A stretch of DNA of 64,000 nt from Acinetobacter sp. ANC 4169 (GCF_002135355.1 NZ_NEGE01000001.1:17764-81763); one strand, 5' to 3'; counted from the first letter of the stretch, positions 40,529 to 49,169 are shown. Made by a program: numbers and translations. Notes: a model not told the origin generated them from the letters alone.

Positions 40529-40978
40529 CTAGATCAGATATTTAAAATAACTATAATTGGGATGATTTTCTACAAACACATAGTTTTGCTTTTGATAAAA
40601 ATGCGCCGCATTTTTGGTGTCAGTATTCAGGCACAGTGCTGAAAAATTGGCACGCGCCTCTTTTTCCAGCTGTTGTAATAATTGCTTGCCTACACCATGC
40701 TTACGATATTTAGGCAAGACATAAAAACGACGTACCCGGCCAATACGGCTATCAATTTCGTTTTCATTCCACTGCTGGTTTAAACCGCCACAGGCAATTA
40801 ATTTGTCACCATCATAAACAAAAAGCAGAAATTCTCCCGGTAGATTGAACCGGTTTTTGCCGCTGTCATATTCCTCAATCAACCGATCAACAAACTGAAA
40901 TCCTTCTTGCTGTGCCTGCTTGGCTAATTCCTTGATTTGTTCAGGTAATTGTTCAGCTTTATCAATCGTGATATTCAT
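40529..40978 (-). CDS. GNAT-family N-acetyltransferase
   Basis: The 149-aa protein has the acetyl-CoA-binding motif A of the GNAT fold, RRFYVLPKYRKHGVGKQLL (R/Q-x-x-G-x-G/A type), followed by a helix and NTDTKNAAHFYQKQNYVFVE. The acceptor substrate cannot be predicted. The start has an AAGGA ribosome site (read on the minus strand). It is a single-gene unit. Confidence 0.9.
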   Translation of the reverse strand: MNITIDKAEQLPEQIKELAKQAQQEGFQFVDRLIEEYDSGKNRFNLPGEFLLFVYDGDKLIACGGLNQQWNENEIDSRIGRVRRFYVLPKYRKHGVGKQLLQQLEKEARANFSALCLNTDTKNAAHFYQKQNYVFVENHPNYSYFKYLI

Positions 40979-41106
40979 CTAACCTTCCTTATTCTGTCCT
41001 GTATTGCATTTTGAACGAATAAACTGACTATACATTGAATTTTATTCATCAATCTACAGCAATCATGAGCATTGGTGTAAACTTAGCGTTTTAATTTAAA
41101 ATGTGA

Positions 41107-42120
41107 ATGAAAGACATGACAACTGTTGATCTTTTTGCAATTGGTAATGCATTAATTGACCAAGAATTTAAAGTCTCTGACGATTTCCTGATTCAACAAA
41201 ATTTGCAAAAAGGCACTATGCAGTTAACTGACGGTGAAACACAAGCAAATTTATATAATAATTTAAAAGAAACACAACTATACAAAGGTCAAGCATCAGG
41301 CGGATCTGCTGCAAATACCACTGTTGCTTTCAGTGCACTTGGTAGCAAGGCATTTTATGCTTGCCGTGTAGGTGATGATGAGCTTGGTCAAATTTACCTG
41401 AAAGGTTTAAACGAAGCAGGTATTCACACTGCCAAACAATCCGTAAGTGAAGGCGTGACTGGTACTTGTATGGTTCTGGTGAGTCCTGATTCCGAACGTA
41501 CCATGCAAACTTATCTCGGCATTACCGCTGAACTGAGTGAAACACAAATTGATTTTGAACCCTTAAAGACCGCAAAATGGCTGTATATTGAAGGCTATTT
41601 GTCCACTAGCGATACTGCAAGACTTGCCGTTAAACAGGCACGTGAAATTGCCAAAGCACATGGGGTAAAAATCGCACTGACACTTTCTGACCCGGCAATG
41701 GTGCAATATGCACGTCAAGGCTTAGATGAGCTGATTGATGATGGCGTTGACTTATTGTTATGCAATCAGCATGAAGCCTTAATGTATACAGAAACAGATT
41801 CCATTGAAGCAGCACTTGCTAAATTGCAATTAAAAAGCACATACACTGTCATTACATTGTCAGCTGAAGGCGCTTTAATCTCCGATTCTGAGCAAACCAT
41901 CAAGTTACCAGGACGTAAAGTGACCGCAGTTGATGCCAATGGTGCTGGCGACGCATTTGCCGGTGCATTCCTGTATGCCTTAAATGCTGGACTAAGCCTG
42001 AAAGCTGCTACTGAATTGGCAATCCTGATTTCAAGTGAAGTGGTTTCACAATTTGGTCCACGCCTGAGCGTAGAACATTACGCAGAATTATTAAACAACT
42101 TCCAGAAGGAATGCGCATAA
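41107..42120 (+). CDS. PfkB-family sugar/adenosine kinase
   Basis: The 337-aa protein belongs to the ribokinase family and is most like bacterial adenosine-kinase-annotated members. N-terminal LFAIGNALIDQEFKV and SGGSAANTTVAFSALG are typical. The catalytic Asp is in VDANGAGDAFAGAFLYAL near residue 275, the PfkB signature 2. A start three codons later (MTTVDLF) is possible. Its stop overlaps the next start (TAATG), so translation with the Rieske protein is coupled. Substrate not proven. Confidence 0.9.
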   Translation: MKDMTTVDLFAIGNALIDQEFKVSDDFLIQQNLQKGTMQLTDGETQANLYNNLKETQLYKGQASGGSAANTTVAFSALGSKAFYACRVGDDELGQIYLKGLNEAGIHTAKQSVSEGVTGTCMVLVSPDSERTMQTYLGITAELSETQIDFEPLKTAKWLYIEGYLSTSDTARLAVKQAREIAKAHGVKIALTLSDPAMVQYARQGLDELIDDGVDLLLCNQHEALMYTETDSIEAALAKLQLKSTYTVITLSAEGALISDSEQTIKLPGRKVTAVDANGAGDAFAGAFLYALNAGLSLKAATELAILISSEVVSQFGPRLSVEHYAELLNNFQKECA

Positions 42121-42446
42121 TGATTAAAATTGCCATGACGGAAGAGATTCCTGAACGTGAAGCACGTTCATACGAAACGCCGAATGGTGATACTATCTTC
42201 ATTACTCAGCGTGATGGTTCATTCTATGCCTATCAGAATCTCTGTCCTCACTTGCAAGTCGAACTGGAGTTTTTGGAAAACCAGTTTCTAGACCGTGATC
42301 AGGAATATATTGAATGCTCTACCCATGGTGCATTGTTCCTGGTTGAAAGCGGTGAATGTATTTCTGGCCCATGCCAAGGGCAATCACTTGAAAAAGTTGA
42401 AATTACCGTGCATTCTGATGGTGGAATTTACCTGAAAGAAGAATAA
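42120..42446 (+). CDS. Rieske-type [2Fe-2S] protein
   Basis: The 108-aa protein has the Rieske cluster ligands in NLCPHL (Cys-x-His) and ECSTHGALF (Cys-x-x-His), with the usual acidic linker between them and GPCQGQSLEK after. It is a small soluble ferredoxin-like domain, similar in size to NirD and dioxygenase ferredoxins. The ATG at 42120 overlaps the kinase stop and has an AAGGA site. The ATG at 42111 has no room for one. The electron partner is unknown. Confidence 0.9.
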   Translation: MIKIAMTEEIPEREARSYETPNGDTIFITQRDGSFYAYQNLCPHLQVELEFLENQFLDRDQEYIECSTHGALFLVESGECISGPCQGQSLEKVEITVHSDGGIYLKEE

Positions 42447-42451
42447 ACCCA

Positions 42452-43081
42452 ATGGAATTTGCCATGCTTGAGTTTCTGCAAGACTATAACTTAATCCCGT
42501 TTCATTTAAGTTTATTGGCTTTAATTTTACTCAGCATGGTAGAAACCATTGGCTATTACTTCAATATTCGCCCAACTCAATTTTTAAAAGCACTTTCACC
42601 CAAAAAACTCACCGACTCGCCGTTTCTTAACGTCAAATTTTCCAAGACACTGATTGTGGTGTTTTTACTGATGAACTTCAGTTTTTCAGGCTATTTTCTG
42701 CAACTTTGCGTATTTTCACAGCAGCAAAAATTCCTGCCTGCTTATTACCTGATTATCCCTGCACTGATCATTGCAGTGTTTTTCACTGTCTTTATGATTC
42801 ATTGCCTAGACCAAGTCATCAAGCCGTCACTGACCAAGCAACAAGTCAGTTTGTTAGGACGCTTGGCGACCATTTCCAGCGGTAATGCCCGCCCGGGGTT
42901 TTCCGCACAAGCACGGGTCAGAGACAGTTTTGGACAACTACATTATGTACAGGTGGAGCCTGAATTTGGTGAACTGGAATTTCAATCGCAAATTATTTTA
43001 ATTCGCTTAAAAAAGTCCCACTATATCGCTAAAAAAATATCTAAATCCAATAGTTTATTTAGCATGGACAATCATCAGTAG
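42452..43081 (+). CDS. YqiJ-like inner-membrane protein with OB-fold domain
   Basis: The 209-aa protein has about three N-terminal transmembrane segments. A C-terminal domain follows that begins LLGRLATISSGNARPGFSAQ and contains RVRDSFGQLHYVQVEPEF. That pattern is the OB-fold domain of YqiJ/NfeD-like proteins, which usually pair with a flotillin. No flotillin gene is adjacent. It starts 5 bp after the Rieske gene, so it is probably in the same operon. A later start (MLEFLQ) is possible. Confidence 0.82.
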   Translation: MEFAMLEFLQDYNLIPFHLSLLALILLSMVETIGYYFNIRPTQFLKALSPKKLTDSPFLNVKFSKTLIVVFLLMNFSFSGYFLQLCVFSQQQKFLPAYYLIIPALIIAVFFTVFMIHCLDQVIKPSLTKQQVSLLGRLATISSGNARPGFSAQARVRDSFGQLHYVQVEPEFGELEFQSQIILIRLKKSHYIAKKISKSNSLFSMDNHQ

Positions 43082-43103
43082 CATTCAATTACTAAATGAT
43101 TAA

Positions 43104-43134
43104 AAACCAGATGAGTCGTCCACTCAACTGGTTT
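43104..43134. terminator. Bidirectional terminator-like hairpin
   Basis: AAACCAG-A-TGAGT pairs with ACTCA-A-CTGGTTT with one internal mismatch, between the convergent YqiJ-like and DUF937 genes. Confidence 0.6.
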
Positions 43135-43142
43135 AATAAATC

Positions 43143-43811
43143 TTAGCGTTTCAGAAAACCCGACACTAAGTTCATCACCTGTTGAATATCAGCATTGGCT
43201 TCCTGTTTATTGGTTTGTTCGCCTTGTGGCGTCAGGGAATCGATAATTTGCGGCAACACTTTGGAAATAGCGCCATAAATATCCTGCGTAGGCACCTGGT
43301 TTTCTTGTGCGACCTGTTGTACTTCCTGCTCATCAAACAGCCCTTGAACTTGCTGCTGATCTACACTGGCATTTTCGCCCGGTCCTGTAGAGACCCAGTC
43401 ATCCACCTGACTGTTTAGCCCCATACCTTTTAGTTTATCCAATGCCCCTTGTATGCCGCCCTGCTTCTGAATCCAGGCAAGTACCAAGGGAAGCACGGCT
43501 ATTAATAAGGTTTTGGTATTAATTGATCCGACATTACTGCGTTGCTGGGTTTGTTGCTGGTTCTGTTGACCACTTAAATGGCCCAGCACTGCTCCCAGAA
43601 TTCCACCCAATCCACCTTGTTGACGCTGCTGGTTATTGGGATTTTGTTGGCCTTGTTGATTGTTTTGTTGATTGTGCTGAGCATTATTACCACTCATTTG
43701 CCCAAATACCGAACCTAAAATATCACCTAAACCACCTTGCTGAGATTGTTGCTGCTTTCCGCCCAAAGCCTGTTTAGCGAGTATTTCAACGATATTGCTC
43801 AGATTAGTCAT
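43143..43811 (-). CDS. DUF937/YidB-like protein with Gln/Asn-rich linkers
   Basis: The 222-aa protein has two GGLGDILGSVFGQ / GGLGGILGAVLGH repeats separated by Gln/Asn-rich linkers (about residues 18-95). The C-terminal part contains VDDWVSTGPGENASVDQQQV, which matches the YidB-like domain of DUF937 proteins. It has no signal peptide. The function is unknown. The repeats and linkers look low-complexity, so alignments in this part will be unreliable. Confidence 0.88.
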   Translation of the reverse strand: MTNLSNIVEILAKQALGGKQQQSQQGGLGDILGSVFGQMSGNNAQHNQQNNQQGQQNPNNQQRQQGGLGGILGAVLGHLSGQQNQQQTQQRSNVGSINTKTLLIAVLPLVLAWIQKQGGIQGALDKLKGMGLNSQVDDWVSTGPGENASVDQQQVQGLFDEQEVQQVAQENQVPTQDIYGAISKVLPQIIDSLTPQGEQTNKQEANADIQQVMNLVSGFLKR

Positions 43812-43919
43812 CGCATTATCCTTTTATAAGACTCCTAAAAGAATACGATGCTTTTAAAGCAATAAATAATCCGGATTTGTTAAAATTTGCAAGATATAAG
43901 GACTTTAACAATAAAGAAA

Positions 43920-44390
43920 TTACCAGCGAAATTTATTCCAGTTTTCCGGATTTGCCCAAAACTTGGAATTAAACCAGTCCGGCACATGCTTATAGGTTAA
44001 AATATTGAATTGCCACAAAGCAAAATCGCTATCATGTTGGGTTTTGTCAATCAGTTGAGTAAAGCCCAAAGAACGCAATAATTTCTCATCTTGCAATCGG
44101 CTAACGACCACAATTCGTTTTGCCATTAAATCACGCAGTTTCACCAACAGTTGCGACTTCTGCACATCAGAAAGCGCGACCAACTCTTGCGAGTCCATCA
44201 CCACAAAACCCAGGTCATATCGCTGGGTAAAAGGCAGATTTAAAAACTCAGTTACGTTAAAATAGTGCCAATGAATTGATTGATTATTGTCGTATTGTGC
44301 AAGATTTTGACCAATACATAATGCAGTTTGAATAGGCTGTTCTTTGGATAAATCGTCTAGCATTGACGTGATGACATTCTGTTCAGCCAT
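43920..44390 (-). CDS. DUF6231 family protein
   Basis: The 156-aa protein ends with the family signature YKHVPDWFNSKFWANPENWN followed by KFRW. It has a Rossmann-like pattern (TALCIGQNLA, then YDLGFVVMDSQELV). The ATG at 44390 has a clear AAGGA ribosome site. A longer frame to 44441 would run through the divergent gene and is rejected. Function unknown. Its start lies only 34 bp from the divergent DUF2797 gene. Confidence 0.85.
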   Translation of the reverse strand: MAEQNVITSMLDDLSKEQPIQTALCIGQNLAQYDNNQSIHWHYFNVTEFLNLPFTQRYDLGFVVMDSQELVALSDVQKSQLLVKLRDLMAKRIVVVSRLQDEKLLRSLGFTQLIDKTQHDSDFALWQFNILTYKHVPDWFNSKFWANPENWNKFRW

Positions 44391-44424
44391 AACTGCGTCC
44401 TTATTATTGAAGAGAGTATTCTGT

Positions 44425-45297
44425 ATGGAACTACAAGGCATTTGCCATAAAATGCATGCAGGTCTTAAGGACCTTAGTGTAACTGATCAACATACACACA
44501 AGGCAAATGTTGAATATAAATTTATTCTAGATCGTTCAGAAGTTGACCTGCCATTCAATTTAGGCCAGGAAATCGAGATCGAGTGGACCGGCAATATCTA
44601 TTGCGTATCTTGTGGTAACAAAACCAACAAATCCTTTTCACAGGGTCACTGCTTTAAATGTTTCAAAACCAAAGCATCCTGTGACATGTGTATTATGAAA
44701 CCGGAAACCTGTCATTATCACCTCGGCACTTGCCGTGAAGACAGTTTTGCCCACGAAGTATGTTTCCAGCCGCATATTGTCTATCTGGCCAATTCAAGCG
44801 CATTAAAAGTTGGAATTACCCGCCTTGGACAAATGCCTACGCGCTGGCTGGATCAAGGGGCAACGCAAGCCTTGCCGATTATGAAGGTCGGCTCCCGCCG
44901 TCTTTCAGGCCAACTGGAAATCATGTTTGGCACTCAAGTGGCCGACAAGACCGATTGGCGCAAACTGCTTAAAGGCGAAGCCGAACCACTCAATTTAATT
45001 GAGGTGCGTGAACAGCTGATTGAAGAATTTGCACCGAAAATTCAGACCATACGTGATGAATTTAGCCAGAACCTGGAATTTAACGAAACTATTGAAGTGA
45101 TGGAAGATGAACTGCCACGTGAGTTTGTTTATCCGGTTGAACAATATCCAGAAAAAGTCAAATCGCATAATTTGGATAAAACCCCGATTATTCGCGGCAA
45201 GTTACAAGGGATTAAAGGACAGTATCTGATTTTAGATACAGGGGTCATTAATATCCGTAAATATTCAGGCTATGAGCTTAAAATCCGTGCTGAATAA
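44425..45297 (+). CDS. DUF2797 zinc-binding GIY-YIG-like protein
   Basis: The 290-aa protein has a Cys-rich zinc-ribbon-like region at about residues 55-100: CVSCG, HCFKCF, CDMC, CHYHLGTC. Next comes PHIVYLANSSALKVGITR, which resembles the GIY-YIG-like strand pattern described for DUF2797. The ATG at 44425 has an AGAGAG ribosome site and is preferred over the long frame from 44344, which overlaps the divergent gene. Nucleic-acid binding is plausible but unproven. Confidence 0.88.
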   Translation: MELQGICHKMHAGLKDLSVTDQHTHKANVEYKFILDRSEVDLPFNLGQEIEIEWTGNIYCVSCGNKTNKSFSQGHCFKCFKTKASCDMCIMKPETCHYHLGTCREDSFAHEVCFQPHIVYLANSSALKVGITRLGQMPTRWLDQGATQALPIMKVGSRRLSGQLEIMFGTQVADKTDWRKLLKGEAEPLNLIEVREQLIEEFAPKIQTIRDEFSQNLEFNETIEVMEDELPREFVYPVEQYPEKVKSHNLDKTPIIRGKLQGIKGQYLILDTGVINIRKYSGYELKIRAE

Positions 45298-45312
45298 GCT
45301 TTAATTCAGCCA

Positions 45313-45343
45313 TAAAAAAACCTGCGTTAACGCAGGTTTTTTC
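45313..45343. terminator. Bidirectional terminator between DUF2797 and ppiD
   Basis: AAAAAACCTGCGTTA is directly followed by its complement AACGCAGGTTTTTT, between convergent genes. Confidence 0.88.
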
Positions 45344-45354
45344 TTTACAGCAGA

Positions 45355-47223
45355 TTATTTAATTTTTGCATGTGCTTTTAGATATTGGGTGTAATCATCC
45401 AGTTCTTGTTGACCGCGGAGTTGCTGATACAACTTGGACAATTCATTCAATTGCTCATCACTTAAAGCACTGGAAGCCGTTTTATTGACATTCGATACAG
45501 CAACCACCACCAACTCATTTGGCAATGCTGCAGTTGTGACCGACCACATGCCTGCTTTCGGTGCTGGAACGCTAAATGCTGCACGTTCAATTTCACGTTT
45601 CAAACCTTGTGAACGTGCAAAAACACCCGCACTTTCAAACGCAATTTTACTTTTCGCCGCTACTGTTGCCGCAGGTTGTGATTTAAAGCCATCAAGCGCA
45701 GCCTGGATTTTCGCTTTCGCTGCATCCAATGCTTTCTGTTCAATGAGTTTCGCTTTTACACCAGGGGTTGCTTCAGCCAAAGTTTGCCCCCCAGCCGCAT
45801 GATAATTACGCACTTTCACCCAAACGGTATTACCATTTTCCATCTGGATGCTGCTAGATGCATTACGGTCACCATTTTTCACATCGTCATTAAACAGCTT
45901 AACTTTAACATTGGCATCGCTCAGTACAGGATGTTGAGTAGCCAAAGTCATACCCTTAACTGACTGAACGCTTACACCTTTAACTTCTTGGGCCACCACA
46001 TCCAGTGCATCGCTACCCACCACCATTTCATTCAGGCCATTTACTGCATCCGAGAATGAATTGGCAGCTTTACTCTTTTGCAACTCGGCCAGCAAACGTG
46101 GTTTTTCAGTTTCAAATGAAGGCAGCTTCACTGCAGCTGCTTCTGTTTCAATTAAATGATAACCATACTGGGTTTTAACTGGCGCTGAAACCTGTGCTGA
46201 TTTTAATAAAGCAACGGTTTGATCGAATGCATCGCCAAACACGCCTTTTGCATAAGCTTCTACCACACCACCCTTAGCTTTAGATTCAGTATCATCCGAA
46301 TATTGCGCTGCAGCTTGAGCAAAGGACATGCCTGCTTTAATTTTCGCAGCAACATCGGTCGCTAATTTTTTCGCTTCAGCATCTGAACGGGTATCTGCAG
46401 TAATTAAAATATGTTTGACCAAAGGTTTAGCACTTTGCTTTTGCTCATCGACAAAGGCAGCATAAGCTTGCTGCAATTCGGCATCTGTCACTTGTGTATT
46501 CGCAGGAGCAACATTGGCAGGCGTTAACACCACATAGTCAACATCTACACTTGCTACTTGTTTAAAGGCTTTTTGATGCTTGTTGTAGTAGGCTGCAATA
46601 TCTTGTGCTGTTACATTTACATTTTTCTTGTATTCATCCAGCTTAATGCTCGCTAGATGTAAAGTACGTTGTTCAGTTTGCAAGTTGGCAATTTGCTGAA
46701 TATCAAGCTTGCTCACCAACGCATAGTCCATAAATGTTGAAGTCAACATTTTTAGGGCATGGTCTTGACGCAAGTTTGCAATCAAAGCCTGACTGGTCAT
46801 ACCCACTGAACGTAAATAATTTGAGTACAAGGCTTCAGAAAATTTACCGTTTTCCTGAAAACTCGGTTGTTGAGCAACCATCTGTTCAATTTGTGCATCA
46901 CTCAAAGAAATACCCAAATCTTCGGCCTGTTGCAATAACAAGGTACGAGCAACCAGGCTATCCATCGCTTTATTTTCAATGAAAGATTGATTCAATAAAG
47001 TTTCGTCGCCATTGGCATAAGCCAGGTATTGATCTTTAAATGTTTTGGTCAGTGATTCTAATTCTTTTTTAGAAATTTCTTGGCCATTGACCAATTTTGC
47101 CGTGTCTTCTGACTTTCCACCACTAAAATATCCTTCAATACCTACAAGTGCTAAAGGGGTCAAAAACAAAATGAGCAAAGCTTTGCCCAACCAACCTTTA
47201 ATAACTTTACGAAAAGATTCCAT
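45355..47223 (-). CDS. ppiD: Periplasmic folding chaperone PpiD
   Basis: PpiD is an inner-membrane-anchored chaperone near the Sec translocon. The 622-aa protein has one N-terminal transmembrane segment (about residues 12-31). A SurA-N-like chaperone region follows (KELESLTKTFKDQYL). The parvulin domain begins near residue 260 with VKHILITADTRSDAEAKKLA and AAAQYSDDTESKAKGG. The C-terminal domain is rotamase-like but divergent. hupB lies just upstream in the same direction, as in many gammaproteobacteria. Confidence 0.94.
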   Translation of the reverse strand: MESFRKVIKGWLGKALLILFLTPLALVGIEGYFSGGKSEDTAKLVNGQEISKKELESLTKTFKDQYLAYANGDETLLNQSFIENKAMDSLVARTLLLQQAEDLGISLSDAQIEQMVAQQPSFQENGKFSEALYSNYLRSVGMTSQALIANLRQDHALKMLTSTFMDYALVSKLDIQQIANLQTEQRTLHLASIKLDEYKKNVNVTAQDIAAYYNKHQKAFKQVASVDVDYVVLTPANVAPANTQVTDAELQQAYAAFVDEQKQSAKPLVKHILITADTRSDAEAKKLATDVAAKIKAGMSFAQAAAQYSDDTESKAKGGVVEAYAKGVFGDAFDQTVALLKSAQVSAPVKTQYGYHLIETEAAAVKLPSFETEKPRLLAELQKSKAANSFSDAVNGLNEMVVGSDALDVVAQEVKGVSVQSVKGMTLATQHPVLSDANVKVKLFNDDVKNGDRNASSSIQMENGNTVWVKVRNYHAAGGQTLAEATPGVKAKLIEQKALDAAKAKIQAALDGFKSQPAATVAAKSKIAFESAGVFARSQGLKREIERAAFSVPAPKAGMWSVTTAALPNELVVVAVSNVNKTASSALSDEQLNELSKLYQQLRGQQELDDYTQYLKAHAKIK

Positions 47224-47313
47224 AAGTATTCCAATATTTTATTTGTGGGCGATTTTACCCGAAAACCTGCTCTGAATGAATGAGTTCAAACTATAATCGG
47301 CATTATTAATAAA

Positions 47314-47338
47314 AAACGCGCCTTAGAGGGCGCGTTTA
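47314..47338 (-). terminator. Intrinsic terminator of hupB
   Basis: AAACGCGCC pairs with GGCGCGTTT, with a T-run on the minus strand, 17 bp after the hupB stop. Confidence 0.85.
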
Positions 47339-47354
47339 TCGGCATCAAAAAAGA

Positions 47355-47627
47355 TTAAGCTACAGAATCTTTTAAACCTTTACCTGCTTTAAAGCTTGGT
47401 ACTTTGCTTGCTTTAATTTCTAAAGCTGCACCAGTTTGCGGGTTACGGCCTGTACGTGCCGCACGCTCTTTAACGTTGAATGTACCAAAACCAACAAGTG
47501 TAACAGTATCACCAGATTTAAGTGCTTCAGTAATTGAAGCAATTGTTGCATCTAAGGCTTTACCTGCATCAGTCTTAGACAATCCCCCTTTCTCTGCAAT
47601 TGCATCGATTAATTCTGATTTATTCAT
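47355..47627 (-). CDS. hupB: DNA-binding protein HU
   Basis: The 90-aa protein is a complete [22 protein letters not shown] at the N terminus and the DNA-binding arm signature [20 protein letters not shown], ending [10 protein letters not shown] bends and compacts chromosomal DNA. It has its own terminator, separate from ppiD. Confidence 0.97.
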   Translation of the reverse strand: MNKSELIDAIAEKGGLSKTDAGKALDATIASITEALKSGDTVTLVGFGTFNVKERAARTGRNPQTGAALEIKASKVPSFKAGKGLKDSVA

Positions 47628-47785
47628 GAAGATTACGTCCTCTTAATATCGTTTATTTAAGGTCTAAGGATTCCATAGCACCTTTATATCAATGCTTTGG
47701 GTCAAAACGCAATACTCTGAATATGCTTTTCTGCAAAATAATTGCGAAAAAAATTGTTGAAAAATGCAGAAAAAGCAAAAATGTT

Positions 47786-48280
47786 TCATTTTTTTACAAT
47801 TTGCGCCTTTAAAAGCTTATTTTCTTCGATCAAAAAATCGACCTTGCTATGTAGTTGTAATATGAGCGTTTCTAGGTGTTGAATATCTTTAACTGTCACC
47901 AGACCAATTCTGTTTAAAGAGTGGTTAACACTATGATCCAATAATTTTTCTACTTTATCTTTGGTGTCACTCACCGACTCTTTGGCTTTTTCCGAAACTT
48001 TTTCTACAGTTTGATCGGCAATTTCTGTGGTTTTGGATTCCAGTTCCTCACCCACCTTGACTAAAGAGTCAAATAATTTATTCCCCTCTTCTTCTGCACG
48101 CGAAAAAGCCCCCAAACCAGCAAGCCATATTTGTTGAGTATATTTACGGAAATCCAAAGCCGATTTACGACCTGAACGTGCTTTATTCTTTGTTTTATCA
48201 GCATTTTCATTTTTTTGTTGATCAATCTCTTGATCTTTTGTCGATTTATCCATTCGCGCCTTCTCCTGCTTATTTTCCAT
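47786..48280 (-). CDS. Phasin-family (PhaM-like) protein
   Basis: The 164-aa protein has a charged disordered N terminus (about 40 residues, Lys/Asp/Glu/Asn-rich). The phasin/poly(hydroxyalkanoate) granule-associated motif QIWLAGLGAFSRAEEEGNKL follows, with FDSLVKVGEEL. A coiled-coil C terminus is last. Such proteins bind polyhydroxyalkanoate granules or nucleoid-linked partners in related families. The only PHA-like gene seen here is the PhaC-like fragment about 47 kb away, so granule formation is not shown. A start at MDKST (residue 10) is possible. Confidence 0.85.
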   Translation of the reverse strand: MENKQEKARMDKSTKDQEIDQQKNENADKTKNKARSGRKSALDFRKYTQQIWLAGLGAFSRAEEEGNKLFDSLVKVGEELESKTTEIADQTVEKVSEKAKESVSDTKDKVEKLLDHSVNHSLNRIGLVTVKDIQHLETLILQLHSKVDFLIEENKLLKAQIVKK

Positions 48281-48388
48281 ACAACTTAAATATAATTACT
48301 TAAAAAATACAGCTATAATAGCAAATTAAACACTTGATCGATTTGCTAAACTGTTCTACAAAGCAAGATTAATATATTTGTCATAAGC

Positions 48389-48428
48389 CCTGAAACAGAT
48401 TTTCGAGCATCGGATGCTCCCTTTCAGG
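48389..48428 (+). promoter_or_regulatory. Nested stem-loop in the leader of the SCP2-like gene
   Basis: CCTGAAA (48389-48395) and TTTCAGG (48422-48428) form an outer stem. GAGCAT (48405-48410) and ATGCTC (48414-48419) form an inner stem. The structure ends 1-2 bases before the AAGGA ribosome site at 48430. It could modulate translation of the gene at 48444. Confidence 0.45.
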
Positions 48429-48443
48429 TAAGGATTAAGTTTT

Positions 48444-49091
48444 ATGAGTGAATCGCAACAAGGTCAAAATCAACCGCATTTGTTGCTCACAATGACTATG
48501 ATTGTTTTGGAGACAATCTTTACCTTCATCTTAAAACATGATCGGGTTGTTGGCTTGCAGGCTAAAAAATTTATAGACCAAAAAATTGCCATTAAAATTA
48601 ATAGCTATTTACCTTATTTTGATTTTTATGTGGTTTTCACAGAACACGGCGTGTTGTTTGACACCAAAGCTCCTGAGAAAATGGTCGATCTGGATGTTCG
48701 CACTACACTTACAGATTTGATTAAAGTTTTTGTCTTTGCCAATCGCCGCAGTATTAAAAAAATGCGTATAGATGGTGACATCACCCTTAAAGATGAGTTT
48801 CGCGACTTAATCCTTCTTTTCAGTTTTCCCAAAGTTTTATCGGACTGGAAACAGTGGCTCAGCGAACCTATTGATGGGCAGGATGTGATTGCCTCCAAAA
48901 AGCGTATTGTGCCCCTATTGGAAAAAATTGATCAACAACGCTCAAAGATCAATACTTTAGAGGTAGAAGTTAAACAATATAAGAATCGCATTCGCCGTAT
49001 TCAACAAAAGCAGAAAAGAATGAATATCGCTTTTAGTCTAACTATCGTGCTATTAGTTGCGTTATTAGTGTATAATTGGTGGATTGCATAA
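48444..49091 (+). CDS. SCP2-like (UbiJ-like) protein with C-terminal membrane anchor
   Basis: The 215-aa protein has an SCP2/UbiJ-like lipid-binding pattern between about residues 50 and 140: YFDFYVVFTEHGVLFDT, DVRTTLTDLIKVFV, KKMRIDGDITLKDEFRDLIL. A coiled coil spans about residues 160-195. A single C-terminal transmembrane helix follows (IAFSLTIVLLVALLVYNWWI). The layout suggests a tail-anchored membrane protein that could carry a lipid. It is not ubiJ by context. Function unknown. Confidence 0.78.
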   Translation: MSESQQGQNQPHLLLTMTMIVLETIFTFILKHDRVVGLQAKKFIDQKIAIKINSYLPYFDFYVVFTEHGVLFDTKAPEKMVDLDVRTTLTDLIKVFVFANRRSIKKMRIDGDITLKDEFRDLILLFSFPKVLSDWKQWLSEPIDGQDVIASKKRIVPLLEKIDQQRSKINTLEVEVKQYKNRIRRIQQKQKRMNIAFSLTIVLLVALLVYNWWIA

Positions 49092-49140
49092 ATATATAAT
49101 TTTCCTATAAAACAAAATAATTTAAAGCCCAATAAAAAAC

Positions 49141-49169
49141 TTGACTATTTTAGTCAGGATTCATAAAAT
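49141..49169 (+). promoter_or_regulatory. iscR promoter with overlapping IscR-type operator
   Basis: TTGACT (49141-49146) and TAAAAT (49164-49169) are spaced 17 bp. The spacer begins with a palindromic element whose core is GACTATTTTAGTC (left half inside the -35). This fits the type 1 IscR-binding consensus closely, at about 22 of 25 positions. IscR autorepression through such a site is established in E. coli. iscR starts 33 bp after the -10. Confidence 0.78.

Noticed and set aside
43523..43777. Plus-strand ORF across the Gln-rich region of the DUF937 gene
   Set aside because: It is antisense to a low-complexity coding region and has no independent support.
47722..47775. Near-inverted repeat GCTTTTCTGCA and TGCAGAAAAAGC before hupB
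   Set aside because: The arms differ by an inserted base and the loop is over 30 nt, so it is too weak to call a structure.
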